Origin: Armatimonadota bacterium
GTDB lineage: Bacteria; Armatimonadota; Fimbriimonadia; Fimbriimonadales; ATM1
NCBI GenBank assembly: GCA_003577165.1
Contig: QEUM01000004.1
Location: 394,141-458,140 of the forward strand
Direction: 5' to 3'
Length of the DNA: 64,000 nucleotides
Position numbers and translations under genes: made by a program. Within the stretch, counting starts at the first letter, position 1. Each line of letters starts with the position of its first letter. Below, piece after piece: positions 44,489 through 53,393 of the stretch. Below the pieces are notes generated by a model. That model was not told the origin of the DNA, did no database searches, and was given only the letters and a program-made list of their open reading frames with translations.

Positions 44489-45900
44489 CGTCGAAATAGC
44501 GCCAACTGACTTGGCGGACCATAATTGGGATGTTCGTCTCCTATGCCCTCCACGTCAACGGAGTAACCAAAGGTCGCCGCTACGCTCTCCGACCACCGGC
44601 GAAACTGCTGACGATCCCACTCGAACCTGTGGTCTTCGTGTCGCAGTCCGGAGATTTCGTACAAGGCGTTGTACTCTCGGTTCGGAGTCGTGACGACGAC
44701 GGCATTGGGTTGCGCGCTACCGAAGACCACCTTCTCAAATGCTGCGAGCCGAGGCTGGTCGAGGTGCTCGATGACTTCCACGACTGTGCAAAGGTCGAAG
44801 CCCCTCAAGCGCTCATCCTTGTACATCAGGCTTCCATGGATCAACTGTACGCGCTCCGCAAAGCGGGGAGTCGCGTCCTCAAGGTGAAGCGCTTTCGCCG
44901 CCCTTTCGAGAGCGTACATCGAGACATCCACTCCCACGATGCGCTCGATTCCTTGAATCGGCACAAGCAATCGAAGCAGTTTGCCTTCGCCGCAGCCGAG
45001 GTCGAGCACCGACTTCGGTCGAAGGTCCTTTACAAGTTCGACAATGCGGTCGTGGCGAAGGCGGTGGAGGGGAGGCGCAGCGGTTCGGTCTGTGGGCGTG
45101 ACCGGATCGGATTCATCCATCTCTGGGCCGGCGAGCGCCGAGTCCGTGTCCTCCGCTTCGACGAGGAGTTCCTCTTCCGCGTTCGCAAGTTGCTCAAGGG
45201 CTTCGCGGAACAGAGAGGGCTTGCGACCGAGCGACGAGCGGAGGATCCAGTTCTTCTCGGGATGGGACTCCAACCATCCGCGACCCTTTTGGACGATCTT
45301 GTCAACTTCGCGAGCATCCATGAAGTAGTGCTTCTTCGCGTCAAGGACGGGGAGGAGGAGATAGATCTGTCGAAGAGCATCTCGGACAGTGACCCTTGCG
45401 CTCAGATGAACGCGGTAAAGGTGACTCTGCCCCCACTCCGGGAACTCTGGGTCCAAGGGGTGTCGCTTAATATGAATGGCGTACCCCAGCGGCTCGAAGA
45501 GCCTGTTGATGCGATCGGGATGCGAACGGCAAGGAAGCACGGGGATCTCGACTTCGAGCGGCAACGGCGTTTCCACGAGTTCGGGCCGCTCCTTGCTTCT
45601 TCCAGACATCGCCGTGCCAAATGCATCCGCGATCGCCACGCTCAAGAACGAACTTGCAACGTAGGGCCGATCGTTGACATAGTTAGTGAGCGACCCTTTT
45701 GCGCGGTCCATCCCGCGCACCAGCCTTACGGGGTCGATGTCCACGATCAGGGCGGCCGTGGCGCGTTCATCTGTCGCCTCCGGGTAGACGACGTAGGACT
45801 TTCCGAACGTCAGGTCTGAAACGTGGACGCGATGCGGATTCTTGTGCAGCAGGAATCCGATGTCCGTGGCCGGCTGATGCGTGGTCGAGATGAGGATCAC
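44485..45900 (-). CDS. hen1: 3' terminal RNA ribose 2'-O-methyltransferase Hen1
   Basis: Bacterial Hen1 methylates the 2'-OH at a repaired RNA break so that the same site cannot be recut, and it activates the Pnkp ligase. The 471-residue protein has the N-terminal ligase-activating domain (ILISTTHQPATDIGFLLHKNP, then SFLSVAIADAFGTAMSGR) and the methyltransferase domain with VLDLGCGEGKLL, the metal-binding EVIEHLD and the downstream HRFEW. GTG 45900 matches the family start; an upstream extension lacks similarity and is rejected. It is overlapped by pnkp. Confidence 0.94.
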   Translation of the reverse strand: MILISTTHQPATDIGFLLHKNPHRVHVSDLTFGKSYVVYPEATDERATAALIVDIDPVRLVRGMDRAKGSLTNYVNDRPYVASSFLSVAIADAFGTAMSGRSKERPELVETPLPLEVEIPVLPCRSHPDRINRLFEPLGYAIHIKRHPLDPEFPEWGQSHLYRVHLSARVTVRDALRQIYLLLPVLDAKKHYFMDAREVDKIVQKGRGWLESHPEKNWILRSSLGRKPSLFREALEQLANAEEELLVEAEDTDSALAGPEMDESDPVTPTDRTAAPPLHRLRHDRIVELVKDLRPKSVLDLGCGEGKLLRLLVPIQGIERIVGVDVSMYALERAAKALHLEDATPRFAERVQLIHGSLMYKDERLRGFDLCTVVEVIEHLDQPRLAAFEKVVFGSAQPNAVVVTTPNREYNALYEISGLRHEDHRFEWDRQQFRRWSESVAATFGYSVDVEGIGDEHPNYGPPSQLALFRR

Positions 45901-45995
45901 TTTTCGGCGCACAAGGATACCAATTGGAGCGAGTCCGCCACGCCTTGCGCCGTAGATCCGCGTCGCCAGGGCTGCCGCCCGCCCACACAAGCAAA

Positions 45996-46024
45996 ACAGC
46001 CCTCCGGGTTGGGCGGAGGGCTGT
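45996..46024 (-). terminator. Terminator of the 123-residue protein gene
   Basis: A 10-bp perfect stem (45996-46005 with 46015-46024) followed on the minus strand by TTTTGCTTG. It also separates this gene from hen1. Confidence 0.75.
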
Positions 46025-46072
46025 GGTGGGAGGGGAGGGGTGTGTGGTTTGTAGGGAGGAGATAGAGAGTCG

Positions 46073-46444
46073 TTAGGCGGCGTGGCCGCGGCGGACGAAT
46101 TCGAGGCGCTTGCCCGTCGTTTCATCCCGCAGGCTGAGCCTGAGGCCGTCCATGTCTTCGATCTTGAGCGGCGTGGGTGGGTTCTCGCCGTCTTCGAGGA
46201 CGATGTAGTGGCTGTCCGCGTGGCGGACGACGGTGTAGAGACCGTGGACGTCCGTCCCCGCGTCGAGGCACTTCCTATGGAACCGGCCGAAGGCGTCGAA
46301 CTTGAGCGTCGACCTTTCCCCTCCCGGCTCTTTCAGCCACTCGCCGGCCAGCGACCTGCGGAGCGGCGCATAAGTGCGATGCCAGAGGGTGCGGTAGTCG
46401 TTCCGCAGCCCCGTGATTCCTTCATGAGTGAGTGTGGCTTGCAT
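46073..46444 (-). CDS. Uncharacterised 123-residue protein
   Basis: The protein is not recognised. It is soluble and basic in its N-terminal half, with a mixed alpha/beta pattern (LTHEGITGLRNDYRTLWHR; STLKFDAFGRFHRKCLDAG; HYIVLEDGE). ATG 46444 follows GAAAGGAT, and a terminator follows the stop, so it is a single-gene unit upstream of hen1 on the same strand. No link to either neighbour can be shown. Confidence 0.55.
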   Translation of the reverse strand: MQATLTHEGITGLRNDYRTLWHRTYAPLRRSLAGEWLKEPGGERSTLKFDAFGRFHRKCLDAGTDVHGLYTVVRHADSHYIVLEDGENPPTPLKIEDMDGLRLSLRDETTGKRLEFVRRGHAA

Positions 46445-46639
46445 ATCCTTTCGTGATTTCCTTCCGAGACTGGTAACTGTTCATCGCGGCCCCGGGGTTC
46501 CACGTCCGCGAGCATCTGGGCCGATGGTCCCAGTGGGCCCGGCACGGGGCGCGGGTGGGCAAGAGGTGCGAAACCTCAAGAAGATTGCGAAATTCCAGCC
46601 CTGAGTGGATTTCGGGCATCACCGATATTCCAACGTGGA

Positions 46640-47374
46640 ATGAATAGGGGCATTTCGGCCGCAGCCGAGGGAATGAGAGCAAACCAACTGATGTTGGACG
46701 TTCTCTCCAATAACATCGCCAACCAAAGCACGGTCGGCTTCAAGGCGGACGGAATCGCATTTCGGGAAACGCTGGAGAGCCGGCTGTCCGTGCGAAACGG
46801 AAGATTCGAGCGGCCGATCGGCGAGGCGTCGCTCGGAGGCGCGAAGCCCGTTCAGTTCACGATTGACTCGGTTGGGCCGATCGTCGCGACCGGCAACCCG
46901 ATGGACCTCGCGCTTCGAAACGCGGATCAGTACTTCGCGGTTTCGACTCCGCAAGGAATCCGCTACACGCGAGACGGAGGAATTCGGCCGAACACGCAGG
47001 GCGTTCTCGTCACGCGCGACGGCTATCCGGTTTTGGACGCGTCCGGTTCGCCTATCACGCTCACCGGCGCCTCTGGCGTGAAGATCGAGTTTACGCCGAA
47101 CGGCGCGGTGTTGGAGAACGGCGTCGAGATCGGACTTCTCGACATTCGCGAAGGCGATGCGACGAAGGTCGGTTCGAACCTTTGGGCCGGCAACCTATCG
47201 CAAGCCACCACTCCCTCAATCGAAGTCGGCGCGCTCGAGAGTTCGAACGTGTCCGTGCTTGAGGCGTTGGTTCAGATGATTTCCATCATGCGACAGTTTG
47301 AGAGCGCGCAAAAAGCAATTCACTCACAGGATGAAATGACAGGACAATTGATTCAGAGCCTTGCGACGAGATAA
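46640..47374 (+). CDS. flgF: Flagellar basal-body rod protein FlgF
   Basis: FlgF forms part of the proximal rod of the flagellum in the periplasm. The 244-residue protein has the rod/hook N-terminal helix motif LSNNIANQSTVGFKAD (22-37), the core around YFAVSTPQGIRYTRDGG, and the C-terminal helix SNVSVLEALVQMISIMRQFESAQKAI. Compared with FlgG it is shorter and lacks one insert, which fits FlgF. It is the first gene of the cluster. A weak match to a sigma-28 -10 (ACCGATAT, 46621-46628) precedes it, without a good -35. Confidence 0.85.
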   Translation: MNRGISAAAEGMRANQLMLDVLSNNIANQSTVGFKADGIAFRETLESRLSVRNGRFERPIGEASLGGAKPVQFTIDSVGPIVATGNPMDLALRNADQYFAVSTPQGIRYTRDGGIRPNTQGVLVTRDGYPVLDASGSPITLTGASGVKIEFTPNGAVLENGVEIGLLDIREGDATKVGSNLWAGNLSQATTPSIEVGALESSNVSVLEALVQMISIMRQFESAQKAIHSQDEMTGQLIQSLATR

Positions 47375-47381
47375 CACCTGG

Positions 47382-47401
47382 TCCCGGACTTAGGTCCGGG
47401 A
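47382..47401 (+). terminator. Small hairpin between flgF and flgG
   Basis: An 8-bp stem (TCCCGGAC with GTCCGGGA, loop TTAG) without a T tract. It may tune transcription or RNA stability within the operon rather than end it. Confidence 0.35.
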
Positions 47402-47471
47402 GGGAGAGCCGTTCCGCGACTCGGAAGGCATCTCGCAAGGCGATCGAACCCAAGAGTTTGGAGGTAAGAGA

Positions 47472-48260
47472 ATGATTCGATCGCTTACGACGGCCGCCAC
47501 AGGCATGGCGGTGCAGCAGAGGAACTTGGATGTCATCGCCAACAACCTGGCGAACATCAACACGACGGCGTTCAAAGCCAGTCGCGCCGAGTTCCAGGAC
47601 CTCATGTATCAGACGCTCCGCCTCGCGGGCGCCGAGCAGGGTTCCGGCAACACACTTCCTGCGGCCCAGCAGGTCGGCATGGGAGCGAAGTTCGTCGCGA
47701 ACGCGACGACATTCGCCACAGGCCCGCTCAACGCGACCGGGCGACAGTTCGACATCGCGCTGAACGGCGACGGCTTCTTCGCAGTGCTGCTTCCCGACGG
47801 GACTACGGCATACACGCGCGACGGTTCCTTTTCACCGGACGCGAACGGAACGCTCGTGACGAGTGACGGGATGCGGCTCGCCGCGAACATTCAGATCCCC
47901 ACCAATGCGCCGGTCATTACGATCGCTCCGAACGGAACGGTCTCTGCGCAGATCGCGGGCGGATCGGACATCCAAGTGTTGGGTCAGATCAACGTCTCGA
48001 TGTTCCCGAATCCCGCCGGACTGGAGCGGATCGGCAAGAACCTTTTCCGCGTCTCGGGCGCGAGCGGTGAGGCGACGGACGTCGAACCGGGCACAGAGGG
48101 CAGTGGGCGACTCGAGCAGGGATTCCTCGAAGGCTCGAACGTTTCGATGGTGGACGAGATGGTTCGCATGATCATGGCGCAGCGCGCCTATGAAGTGAAT
48201 TCGAAGGCGATCCAGACGGCCGACGAGATGCTCTCCGTGACGAACAACCTTCGACGGTAA
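47472..48260 (+). CDS. flgG: Flagellar distal rod protein FlgG
   Basis: FlgG builds the distal rod that passes through the P and L rings. The 262-residue protein is full length, with MIRSLTTAATGMAVQQRNLD, the signature VIANNLANINTTAFK, FDIALNGDGFFAVLLPDGTTAYTRDGSF and the C-terminal LEGSNVSMVDEMVRMIMAQRAYEVNSKAIQTADEML. It follows a good TTTGGAGGTAAGAG site. It is 11 nt upstream of the flgA-like gene. Confidence 0.97.
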   Translation: MIRSLTTAATGMAVQQRNLDVIANNLANINTTAFKASRAEFQDLMYQTLRLAGAEQGSGNTLPAAQQVGMGAKFVANATTFATGPLNATGRQFDIALNGDGFFAVLLPDGTTAYTRDGSFSPDANGTLVTSDGMRLAANIQIPTNAPVITIAPNGTVSAQIAGGSDIQVLGQINVSMFPNPAGLERIGKNLFRVSGASGEATDVEPGTEGSGRLEQGFLEGSNVSMVDEMVRMIMAQRAYEVNSKAIQTADEMLSVTNNLRR

Positions 48261-48271
48261 GGGGCTAAAGC

Positions 48272-49405
48272 ATGATTTCGACGCTCGTTCTTAGCAGTCT
48301 CCTCACTCTCTCCGTTGGGATCAACGGGGAAGGGTACTTCCGACTCGAAGCGGAAGACGAGGTGGTGTACGCACGCTCCCTCGCGCTCTCCGTTCAGTCG
48401 GGACTGCTCGCCGATTCCGAGGGGCGGATCGTCACGCCGCCCGTGCGTATCCCAAACGCCGCTACCGGCTTGGGGATCAGTTCGACGGGCGAAGTCACGG
48501 CGAAGACAGGAACGGAAGAGATCGTCGTCAGCCAACTCGTGCTTGCGAAGTTCGCGCCCGGCGCAGTTCTTAAGCGGGACGGCAACGTGTATCGCACGAG
48601 CGCAAAGCCGACGCTCGGAACCGCCGGCGAAGGCGGATTCGGAACGATCTCCGTCGCGCAGATCACGGAGGCGTCGCCCACGGGCGGCGTCGGACGAATC
48701 GTCGTCACGATCAACGCGGTGTCCGAGGTCTTCGGCCCGACAGTTCGAGTGGGCGATGTCGCGATGGTCTCTGGAGAGAGCGCTGTCGCCGAGAAGGCTC
48801 GCAGCGCGGTCATCGGCCCGTCGCCGCTGGTCGGCTCAGATCGAGCGATCTCGAAGGTGACGATTCAGTCCGCCCTGCGAACGGCCGGCATCCCGCTGGA
48901 CAGCGTCGTGATCGAAGTTCCGGACAAGGCGATCGCGCGTCGCGCCTCGCAGATGCTCGTCGGCAGCCAGGTGATCGCATTCGCGCGCGACTGGCTGAGC
49001 ACGACGGTGGGCCAGCAGTCCTGGGGATCTTCGACGCAGGTCACAGATCGAAGGATCGTTGCAGGCGAAGTCGAGTTTCGCGCCGTTCGCCACTCCGTCG
49101 CCTCCGACTCGCACATCGTGCAGGTCGAGGTCTGGGTGGGGGCGGAGCGCCAGGCCATTCAGCAAGTCGTTTTCAAGGCAGGCGCGGCGCCTTCGACGCA
49201 AGTCGAGGGTCAGCCGCCTGTTAGCGTCCGTTCGGGGCAGATCGTGAAAGTGCGACTGATCTCGAACGACGTGGTTTGTGAAGTTTACGGCAAGACTCGC
49301 AGCGCCGCGAAAGTGGGCGAACTTGTCAGCGTGTACATCGAAGATACGAAGTCCGTCCTCACCGGTGTTCTGGCTGTGGACGGCAGCGTAGAGGTGAAAC
49401 TATGA
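48272..49405 (+). CDS. flgA: FlgA-type P-ring chaperone with an N-terminal FlgG-like domain
   Basis: FlgA is the periplasmic chaperone that helps FlgI assemble into the P ring. The C-terminal ~240 residues of this 377-residue protein fit FlgA: GVGRIVVTINAVSEVFGPTV, AISKVTIQSALRTAG, a SAF-like domain, and VRSGQIVKVRLISNDVVCEV. Residues ~15-115 instead resemble the FlgG D1 core: GINGEGYFRLEAEDEVVYAR, LLADSEGRIVTPPV, IPNAATGLGISSTGEVTAK and VSQLVLAKFAPGAVLKRDG. A short hydrophobic start (ISTLVLSSLLTLSV) could be a signal. It overlaps flgH by ATGA. Confidence 0.85.
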   Translation: MISTLVLSSLLTLSVGINGEGYFRLEAEDEVVYARSLALSVQSGLLADSEGRIVTPPVRIPNAATGLGISSTGEVTAKTGTEEIVVSQLVLAKFAPGAVLKRDGNVYRTSAKPTLGTAGEGGFGTISVAQITEASPTGGVGRIVVTINAVSEVFGPTVRVGDVAMVSGESAVAEKARSAVIGPSPLVGSDRAISKVTIQSALRTAGIPLDSVVIEVPDKAIARRASQMLVGSQVIAFARDWLSTTVGQQSWGSSTQVTDRRIVAGEVEFRAVRHSVASDSHIVQVEVWVGAERQAIQQVVFKAGAAPSTQVEGQPPVSVRSGQIVKVRLISNDVVCEVYGKTRSAAKVGELVSVYIEDTKSVLTGVLAVDGSVEVKL

Positions 49406-49986
49406 AAACCGCACTCACAGCGTTGGCGCTTCTCGCGTCCGCATTCGCGATCGGACAGTCGGAGAATCCCGGTTCGCTTTGGAGCGACTCCGCGAAGAAC
49501 CCGCTGATCGACCGGAAGGCTCACTCAGTCGGTGACGTGCTCACGGTTCTGATCTCAGAGCAGAGCACCGCTTCGTCGAGCGGTTCGACCGCAACCGCGA
49601 AGCAGGACGACAATCAGATCACGGCGGGATTGGGCCCGATTCTCGAATCGCTGATTCCTGCGCTCGGATCCTCCGCGAGCCACAGCGGCTCGGGCAGCGG
49701 AACGACCACTCGAACCGGCAAGTTCACGACTCGAATGACCGTGATCGTGAAAGAGGTTCTCGAGAACGGCAACTTTGTCATTGAGGGATCTCGATTCATT
49801 CAGATCAACAAGGACGTGCAGAAGTTCGTCATCACGGGAATTGTTCGACCGGACGACATTCGCTCGGACAACACGATTTTGAGCGAGTTCGTCGCAGAGG
49901 CCGAAATCCGCTACGACGGCAAGGGCACGGTCAGCGATCGCCAGAGGAAGGGAATTCTGACGACTCTGCTCGACTGGCTGTTTTAG
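49402..49986 (+). CDS. flgH: Flagellar L-ring protein FlgH
   Basis: FlgH forms the outer-membrane L ring around the rod, so its presence shows a diderm cell with rings. The 194-residue protein has the family blocks GSLWSDSAKNPLIDRKAHSVGDVLTVLISEQSTAS, TTTRTGKFTTRMTVIVKEVLENGNFVIEG and GIVRPDDIRSDNTILSEFVAEAEIRY. Most FlgH proteins are lipoproteins; here the signal (ALTALALLASAFAIGQS) has no cysteine, so no lipid anchor is expected. It overlaps flgA and touches flgI. Confidence 0.95.
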   Translation: MKTALTALALLASAFAIGQSENPGSLWSDSAKNPLIDRKAHSVGDVLTVLISEQSTASSSGSTATAKQDDNQITAGLGPILESLIPALGSSASHSGSGSGTTTRTGKFTTRMTVIVKEVLENGNFVIEGSRFIQINKDVQKFVITGIVRPDDIRSDNTILSEFVAEAEIRYDGKGTVSDRQRKGILTTLLDWLF

Positions 49987-51144
49987 GTGAAGAAGATGAG
50001 AATTCAGTTCGTCATCGCATTGGCGATCGCGTTGGCAGCGCCGGCCCTCGGTCAAGGCCGAGGAGGCGCATCGGAATCCGAGACTCAGGATCCGAGCGGG
50101 ATGTCGGTTCGCGTGAAGGACATCACACGCGTTCGCGGAGTTCGCTACAACCAGATCACCAATCTGGGTGTCGTCGTCGGCCTCGAAGGCACGGGTGACA
50201 CGCGAAACTCTCCGTGGGCGCAGCAGGCGATCGCAAACCTGGTGAAGGATTACGGCATCAGCCTTGAGGCGCGGCAGATGAACCTGAAGAACGTCGCGCT
50301 CGTGATGGTGACGGCGGAACTTCCGCCGTTCGCGAGACCGGGCAATCGGATCGACGTGACCGTGAGTTCCGTCGGGGACGCGAAGAGCCTGCAGGGCGGA
50401 TATCTGCTTCCCACGCCGCTCTATGGACCTGCTGATAAAGCTCGCGCCTACGCAGTAGCGATGGGGCCGGTCAGCATCGGCGGGTTCAACGCGAGCCAGG
50501 GCGGAACGAGTTCGCAAAAGAACCACGTCAACGTTGGCATCGTGACGAACGGAGCGCTCGTCGAGAACTCCGTCCCGACCGAGTTCAATTGGAACGGCAG
50601 TTTCTATCTGGAACTATTGGAGCCGGACTTCACGACCGCGAGTCGGATCGCAGAGGCGATTATGTCCGAGCACCCGGGTTGGACCGCGGTCGCCAAGGAT
50701 GCCGGCGGCGTCGAGATTCGAGCGAACGACCCGAACACAGCGGATGCGGTCGCTGCTCTCAGCGCGATTGAAAACGTCTCCGTAGTGCCGGACACTCCGG
50801 CCGTCATCGTGATCAATGAACGGACCGGCACGATCGTCGTCGGCGGCAACGTGAAGATCGGCCCCGCGATGATTGCCCACGGTGGATTGACCGTGAAGAT
50901 CAACGAATACAACGAAATCGTGCAGCCTCCCCCCCTGAGCGGCGGTCAAACGGGATTGCAGCAGAACACGGAAGTCAAGGCGAAGGAAGAGACGGTTCGG
51001 ATCGGCGTCATCAAGTCGAATGCGACGATCGACGACCTGGCCAAGGTGTTCCGCGCACTTCGAATTTCGCCGAGGGACATGATCGCGATCATCCAGGGGC
51101 TGAAAGCCCAGGGCGCGATCAAGGCGACGATCAAGACTCAGTAG
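49987..51144 (+). CDS. flgI: Flagellar P-ring protein FlgI
   Basis: FlgI forms the P ring in the peptidoglycan layer. The 385-residue protein has a signal peptide (RIQFVIALAIALAAPALG) and the family blocks VRVKDITRVRGVRYNQITNLGVVVGLEGTGD, NVALVMVTAELPPFARPGNRIDVTVSS, GSFYLELLEPDFTTASRIAEAI, and a C-terminal ATIDDLAKVFRALRISPRDMIAIIQGLKAQGA. GTG 49987 directly follows the flgH stop. Length is normal. Confidence 0.97.
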   Translation: MKKMRIQFVIALAIALAAPALGQGRGGASESETQDPSGMSVRVKDITRVRGVRYNQITNLGVVVGLEGTGDTRNSPWAQQAIANLVKDYGISLEARQMNLKNVALVMVTAELPPFARPGNRIDVTVSSVGDAKSLQGGYLLPTPLYGPADKARAYAVAMGPVSIGGFNASQGGTSSQKNHVNVGIVTNGALVENSVPTEFNWNGSFYLELLEPDFTTASRIAEAIMSEHPGWTAVAKDAGGVEIRANDPNTADAVAALSAIENVSVVPDTPAVIVINERTGTIVVGGNVKIGPAMIAHGGLTVKINEYNEIVQPPPLSGGQTGLQQNTEVKAKEETVRIGVIKSNATIDDLAKVFRALRISPRDMIAIIQGLKAQGAIKATIKTQ

Positions 51145-51152
51145 GTGAGGTC

Positions 51153-51539
51153 ATGAAGAAGATCGAGTTCGACTTGAAGATTCCGAAGATCGACCTGAAG
51201 GCGATCAAGGAGACCCCTGAAGCGCAGGCTCGTTTGAAGAAACTTCGGCAGGCCGCGGAAGACTTCGAAGCGATATTTGCCAAGTTGCTCGTCGGCGAGA
51301 TGCGAAAGGGCGGATCGCAGGGCATCTTCGGCAAGAGCCTGCAGGCGCAAATCTACGCCGACTTGCTCGACGAAGCAGTGGCGAAGCAAGTGGCGCGCGG
51401 AGGGGGGCTGGGAATCGCGAAGACACTGTTTGGGCGCATGGAAGAGACGCTCCTTCGGCAGTTGGCCGCGGAGATGAGGCCCGATCCGGCAAAGGACGCC
51501 AAATCAACTCAACGAGACCATGAGGAGGTCAAAACGTGA
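51153..51539 (+). CDS. flgJ: FlgJ-type rod-binding protein without muramidase domain
   Basis: The 128-residue protein corresponds to the N-terminal rod-binding domain of FlgJ, which caps the growing rod: QAAEDFEAIFAKLLVGEMRKG, then GIFGKSLQAQIYADLLDEAVAKQVARGGGLGIAKTLF. The peptidoglycan-cleaving domain present in enterobacterial FlgJ is absent, as in many other phyla, so another enzyme must open the wall. Start behind GGTGAGGT; its end overlaps flgN by 4 nt. Confidence 0.9.
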   Translation: MKKIEFDLKIPKIDLKAIKETPEAQARLKKLRQAAEDFEAIFAKLLVGEMRKGGSQGIFGKSLQAQIYADLLDEAVAKQVARGGGLGIAKTLFGRMEETLLRQLAAEMRPDPAKDAKSTQRDHEEVKT

Positions 51540-52006
51540 AAACCAAGCAGCTCCAAGCCTGCTGGTGGGACTATCTCTCGACGTCGGAGCGACTGTTGCG
51601 ATCCCTGCACGAGCAGACGGCAGCCGTGGTTCTTCGGGATGTGGAGCGCGTGGAGCGGCTTCAGCCCGAGATCGAGAGACTGCTCACGCTGCTGCAAGCC
51701 ATCGACGACAAGGCCGTTACGTCTGCCAAAGAGCTGGCCGGAGAGTTGGGTGTTGATCCCAACTTCCGAAGCCTGGTAAACGCGCTTTCGAGCGAGGAAC
51801 AACGGTCTGTCCACGCGCTTGCGAATCGTGTGAAAGCGGCGGCGCAGTCCGTGCAGGCCGTCATCCAGAAGAACCAGGCGCTCATCGAGAACGAGTTGGC
51901 GTTCGTTTCCGGTTCACTGCACGTCATGGCGCGGGCAGCCGAAAATCACGAAGGGCAGTTCGGCCAGAAGACGCATGCCGCGGTGCTCGTCGACGAGAGG
52001 GCTTAG
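51536..52006 (+). CDS. flgN: FlgN-like flagellar export chaperone
   Basis: The 156-residue protein is almost entirely helical and resembles FlgN, the cytoplasmic chaperone for the hook-associated proteins FlgK and FlgL. Support comes from length, the N-terminal coiled-coil pattern (WWDYLSTSERLLRSLHEQTAAVVLRDVERVERL), the central leucine-rich helix and the position directly upstream of flgK and flgL. GTG 51536 overlaps the flgJ stop. Sequence motifs alone are weak. Confidence 0.75.
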   Translation: MKTKQLQACWWDYLSTSERLLRSLHEQTAAVVLRDVERVERLQPEIERLLTLLQAIDDKAVTSAKELAGELGVDPNFRSLVNALSSEEQRSVHALANRVKAAAQSVQAVIQKNQALIENELAFVSGSLHVMARAAENHEGQFGQKTHAAVLVDERA

Positions 52007-52009
52007 ACC

Positions 52010-53380
52010 ATGCCGAGTTCATTTTTCGGAATTGACATCGCCTCCCGCGCGCTTCGCTCGTTTGAGATGGCGCTGAACGTGACGGGCCACAACCTGGCGA
52101 ACGTCAACACGGAAGGCTACTCAAGACAGAGAATCACGATCGAGCAGACGCCGAGCGTGACCTTCTATGGCCTGCTTCCAACCACGCTGGGATCCGGGTC
52201 GTGGGTGCACAATGTTTCGCGGATTCGCGACGCGTTCCTCGAAGGGCGATTCCTGCAGACGAACAGTGAGGGATCGAGGTTAGGACAGCTGCAGTCGTCG
52301 CTCGTGCAACTCGAGAACGTCTTCGGTGAGCCCGGGATCGACGGCATCCAGTCAGCGATGACCTCGATGTTCGACGCGTGGCATCAGTTGAGCGTCAATC
52401 CCGCCGACGAGGGATCGCGGCTCAATGTGCGCATGACGGCCAGCCTCTTTATCAGTCGGGTTCGTGACGCTCACAATCAGATGGTCGGAAACGTCGTACG
52501 CCTCGAGGGCGAAGCGACCGATACGATTCGGAACATCAATCAGTTGGCTGACGAGATCGTCGAGTTGAACACAGAGATTCGACAGCAGGCAGCAAGCGGC
52601 GCCCAGCCGAACGACTTGATGGATCAAAGAGACCTGCTGCTTCGAAGATTGAGCGAACTCGTGGACATTCGGACGCAGGTGATGCCGGATCAGACGATCT
52701 CCGTGTTCATTCATCAGCATACGCTCGTGAACCCCATCGAGGCGAAGCCTCTGCCACTCACGTTCGATGCGGCGACGAGCACGCTGACGGACGGTTCGAA
52801 GTCGATTCTCATTCGCGGCGGCAGGTTGGCCGGCATCTTCGGCTCGATCAACGCGAACAACATGTATTCTTCGAGGCTCGACCAACTTGTGGACGATGTT
52901 CGGACGCAGGTGAACACCATTCACGCCGGAGGCACGAATCTGAACGGAAGCACGGGCATCGACTTCTTCGCGGGGAGCGCGGGAGCAGGCGACTTGGACC
53001 TCGACCCAGCAGTCCTCGCCGACATCCGCAACATCGCAGCGGGCGCGTCCGGGGAGTCCGGCGACGGCGGCCTGGCCCAGGCCATCAGCGCCCTCCGCGA
53101 CCTGCCCTCGCCCGCCCTCGGTGGGAGGTCAGTCCTTTCGTACTATGCGGACATGATCAGCACTCTCGGACAGGACGCTAAGTCGGCGGGCAACTCAGTG
53201 GAGACCCAGGCGGCGGTCCTGACCCAACTGGAGACCCAGCAGCAGGCGATCTCCGGGGTGAACATAGACGAGGAGATGGCCACGATGATGCGGTACCAGA
53301 GGTCGTTCCAGGCAGCGGCCAAACTCCTATCGGTGTTGGACCAAACGACCGAAGAGTTAATTAAGAGCTTTGGGCGATAG
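52010..53380 (+). CDS. flgK: Flagellar hook-associated protein FlgK
   Basis: FlgK is the first hook-filament junction protein, secreted through the flagellar export apparatus. The 456-residue protein has FFGIDIASRALRSFEMALNVTGHNLANVNTEGYSRQR at the start, the long helical D1 (LADEIVELNTEIRQQAASGAQPNDLMDQRDLLLRRLSELV), and the C-terminal GVNIDEEMATMMRYQRSFQAAAKLLSVLDQTTEELI. Length is on the short side of the family. It lies 3 nt after flgN. Confidence 0.96.
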   Translation: MPSSFFGIDIASRALRSFEMALNVTGHNLANVNTEGYSRQRITIEQTPSVTFYGLLPTTLGSGSWVHNVSRIRDAFLEGRFLQTNSEGSRLGQLQSSLVQLENVFGEPGIDGIQSAMTSMFDAWHQLSVNPADEGSRLNVRMTASLFISRVRDAHNQMVGNVVRLEGEATDTIRNINQLADEIVELNTEIRQQAASGAQPNDLMDQRDLLLRRLSELVDIRTQVMPDQTISVFIHQHTLVNPIEAKPLPLTFDAATSTLTDGSKSILIRGGRLAGIFGSINANNMYSSRLDQLVDDVRTQVNTIHAGGTNLNGSTGIDFFAGSAGAGDLDLDPAVLADIRNIAAGASGESGDGGLAQAISALRDLPSPALGGRSVLSYYADMISTLGQDAKSAGNSVETQAAVLTQLETQQQAISGVNIDEEMATMMRYQRSFQAAAKLLSVLDQTTEELIKSFGR

Positions 53381-53393
53381 CGGCGGATAGAGA

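Noticed and set aside
44530..45819. Long plus-strand open frame opposite hen1
   Set aside because: Hen1 motifs on the minus strand are clear; the opposite frame shows no recognisable domain.
46602..46628. Sigma-28 promoter upstream of flgF
   Set aside because: The -10 (ACCGATAT) is a fair match but the -35 position reads TGAG instead of TAAA, so it was not listed as a feature.
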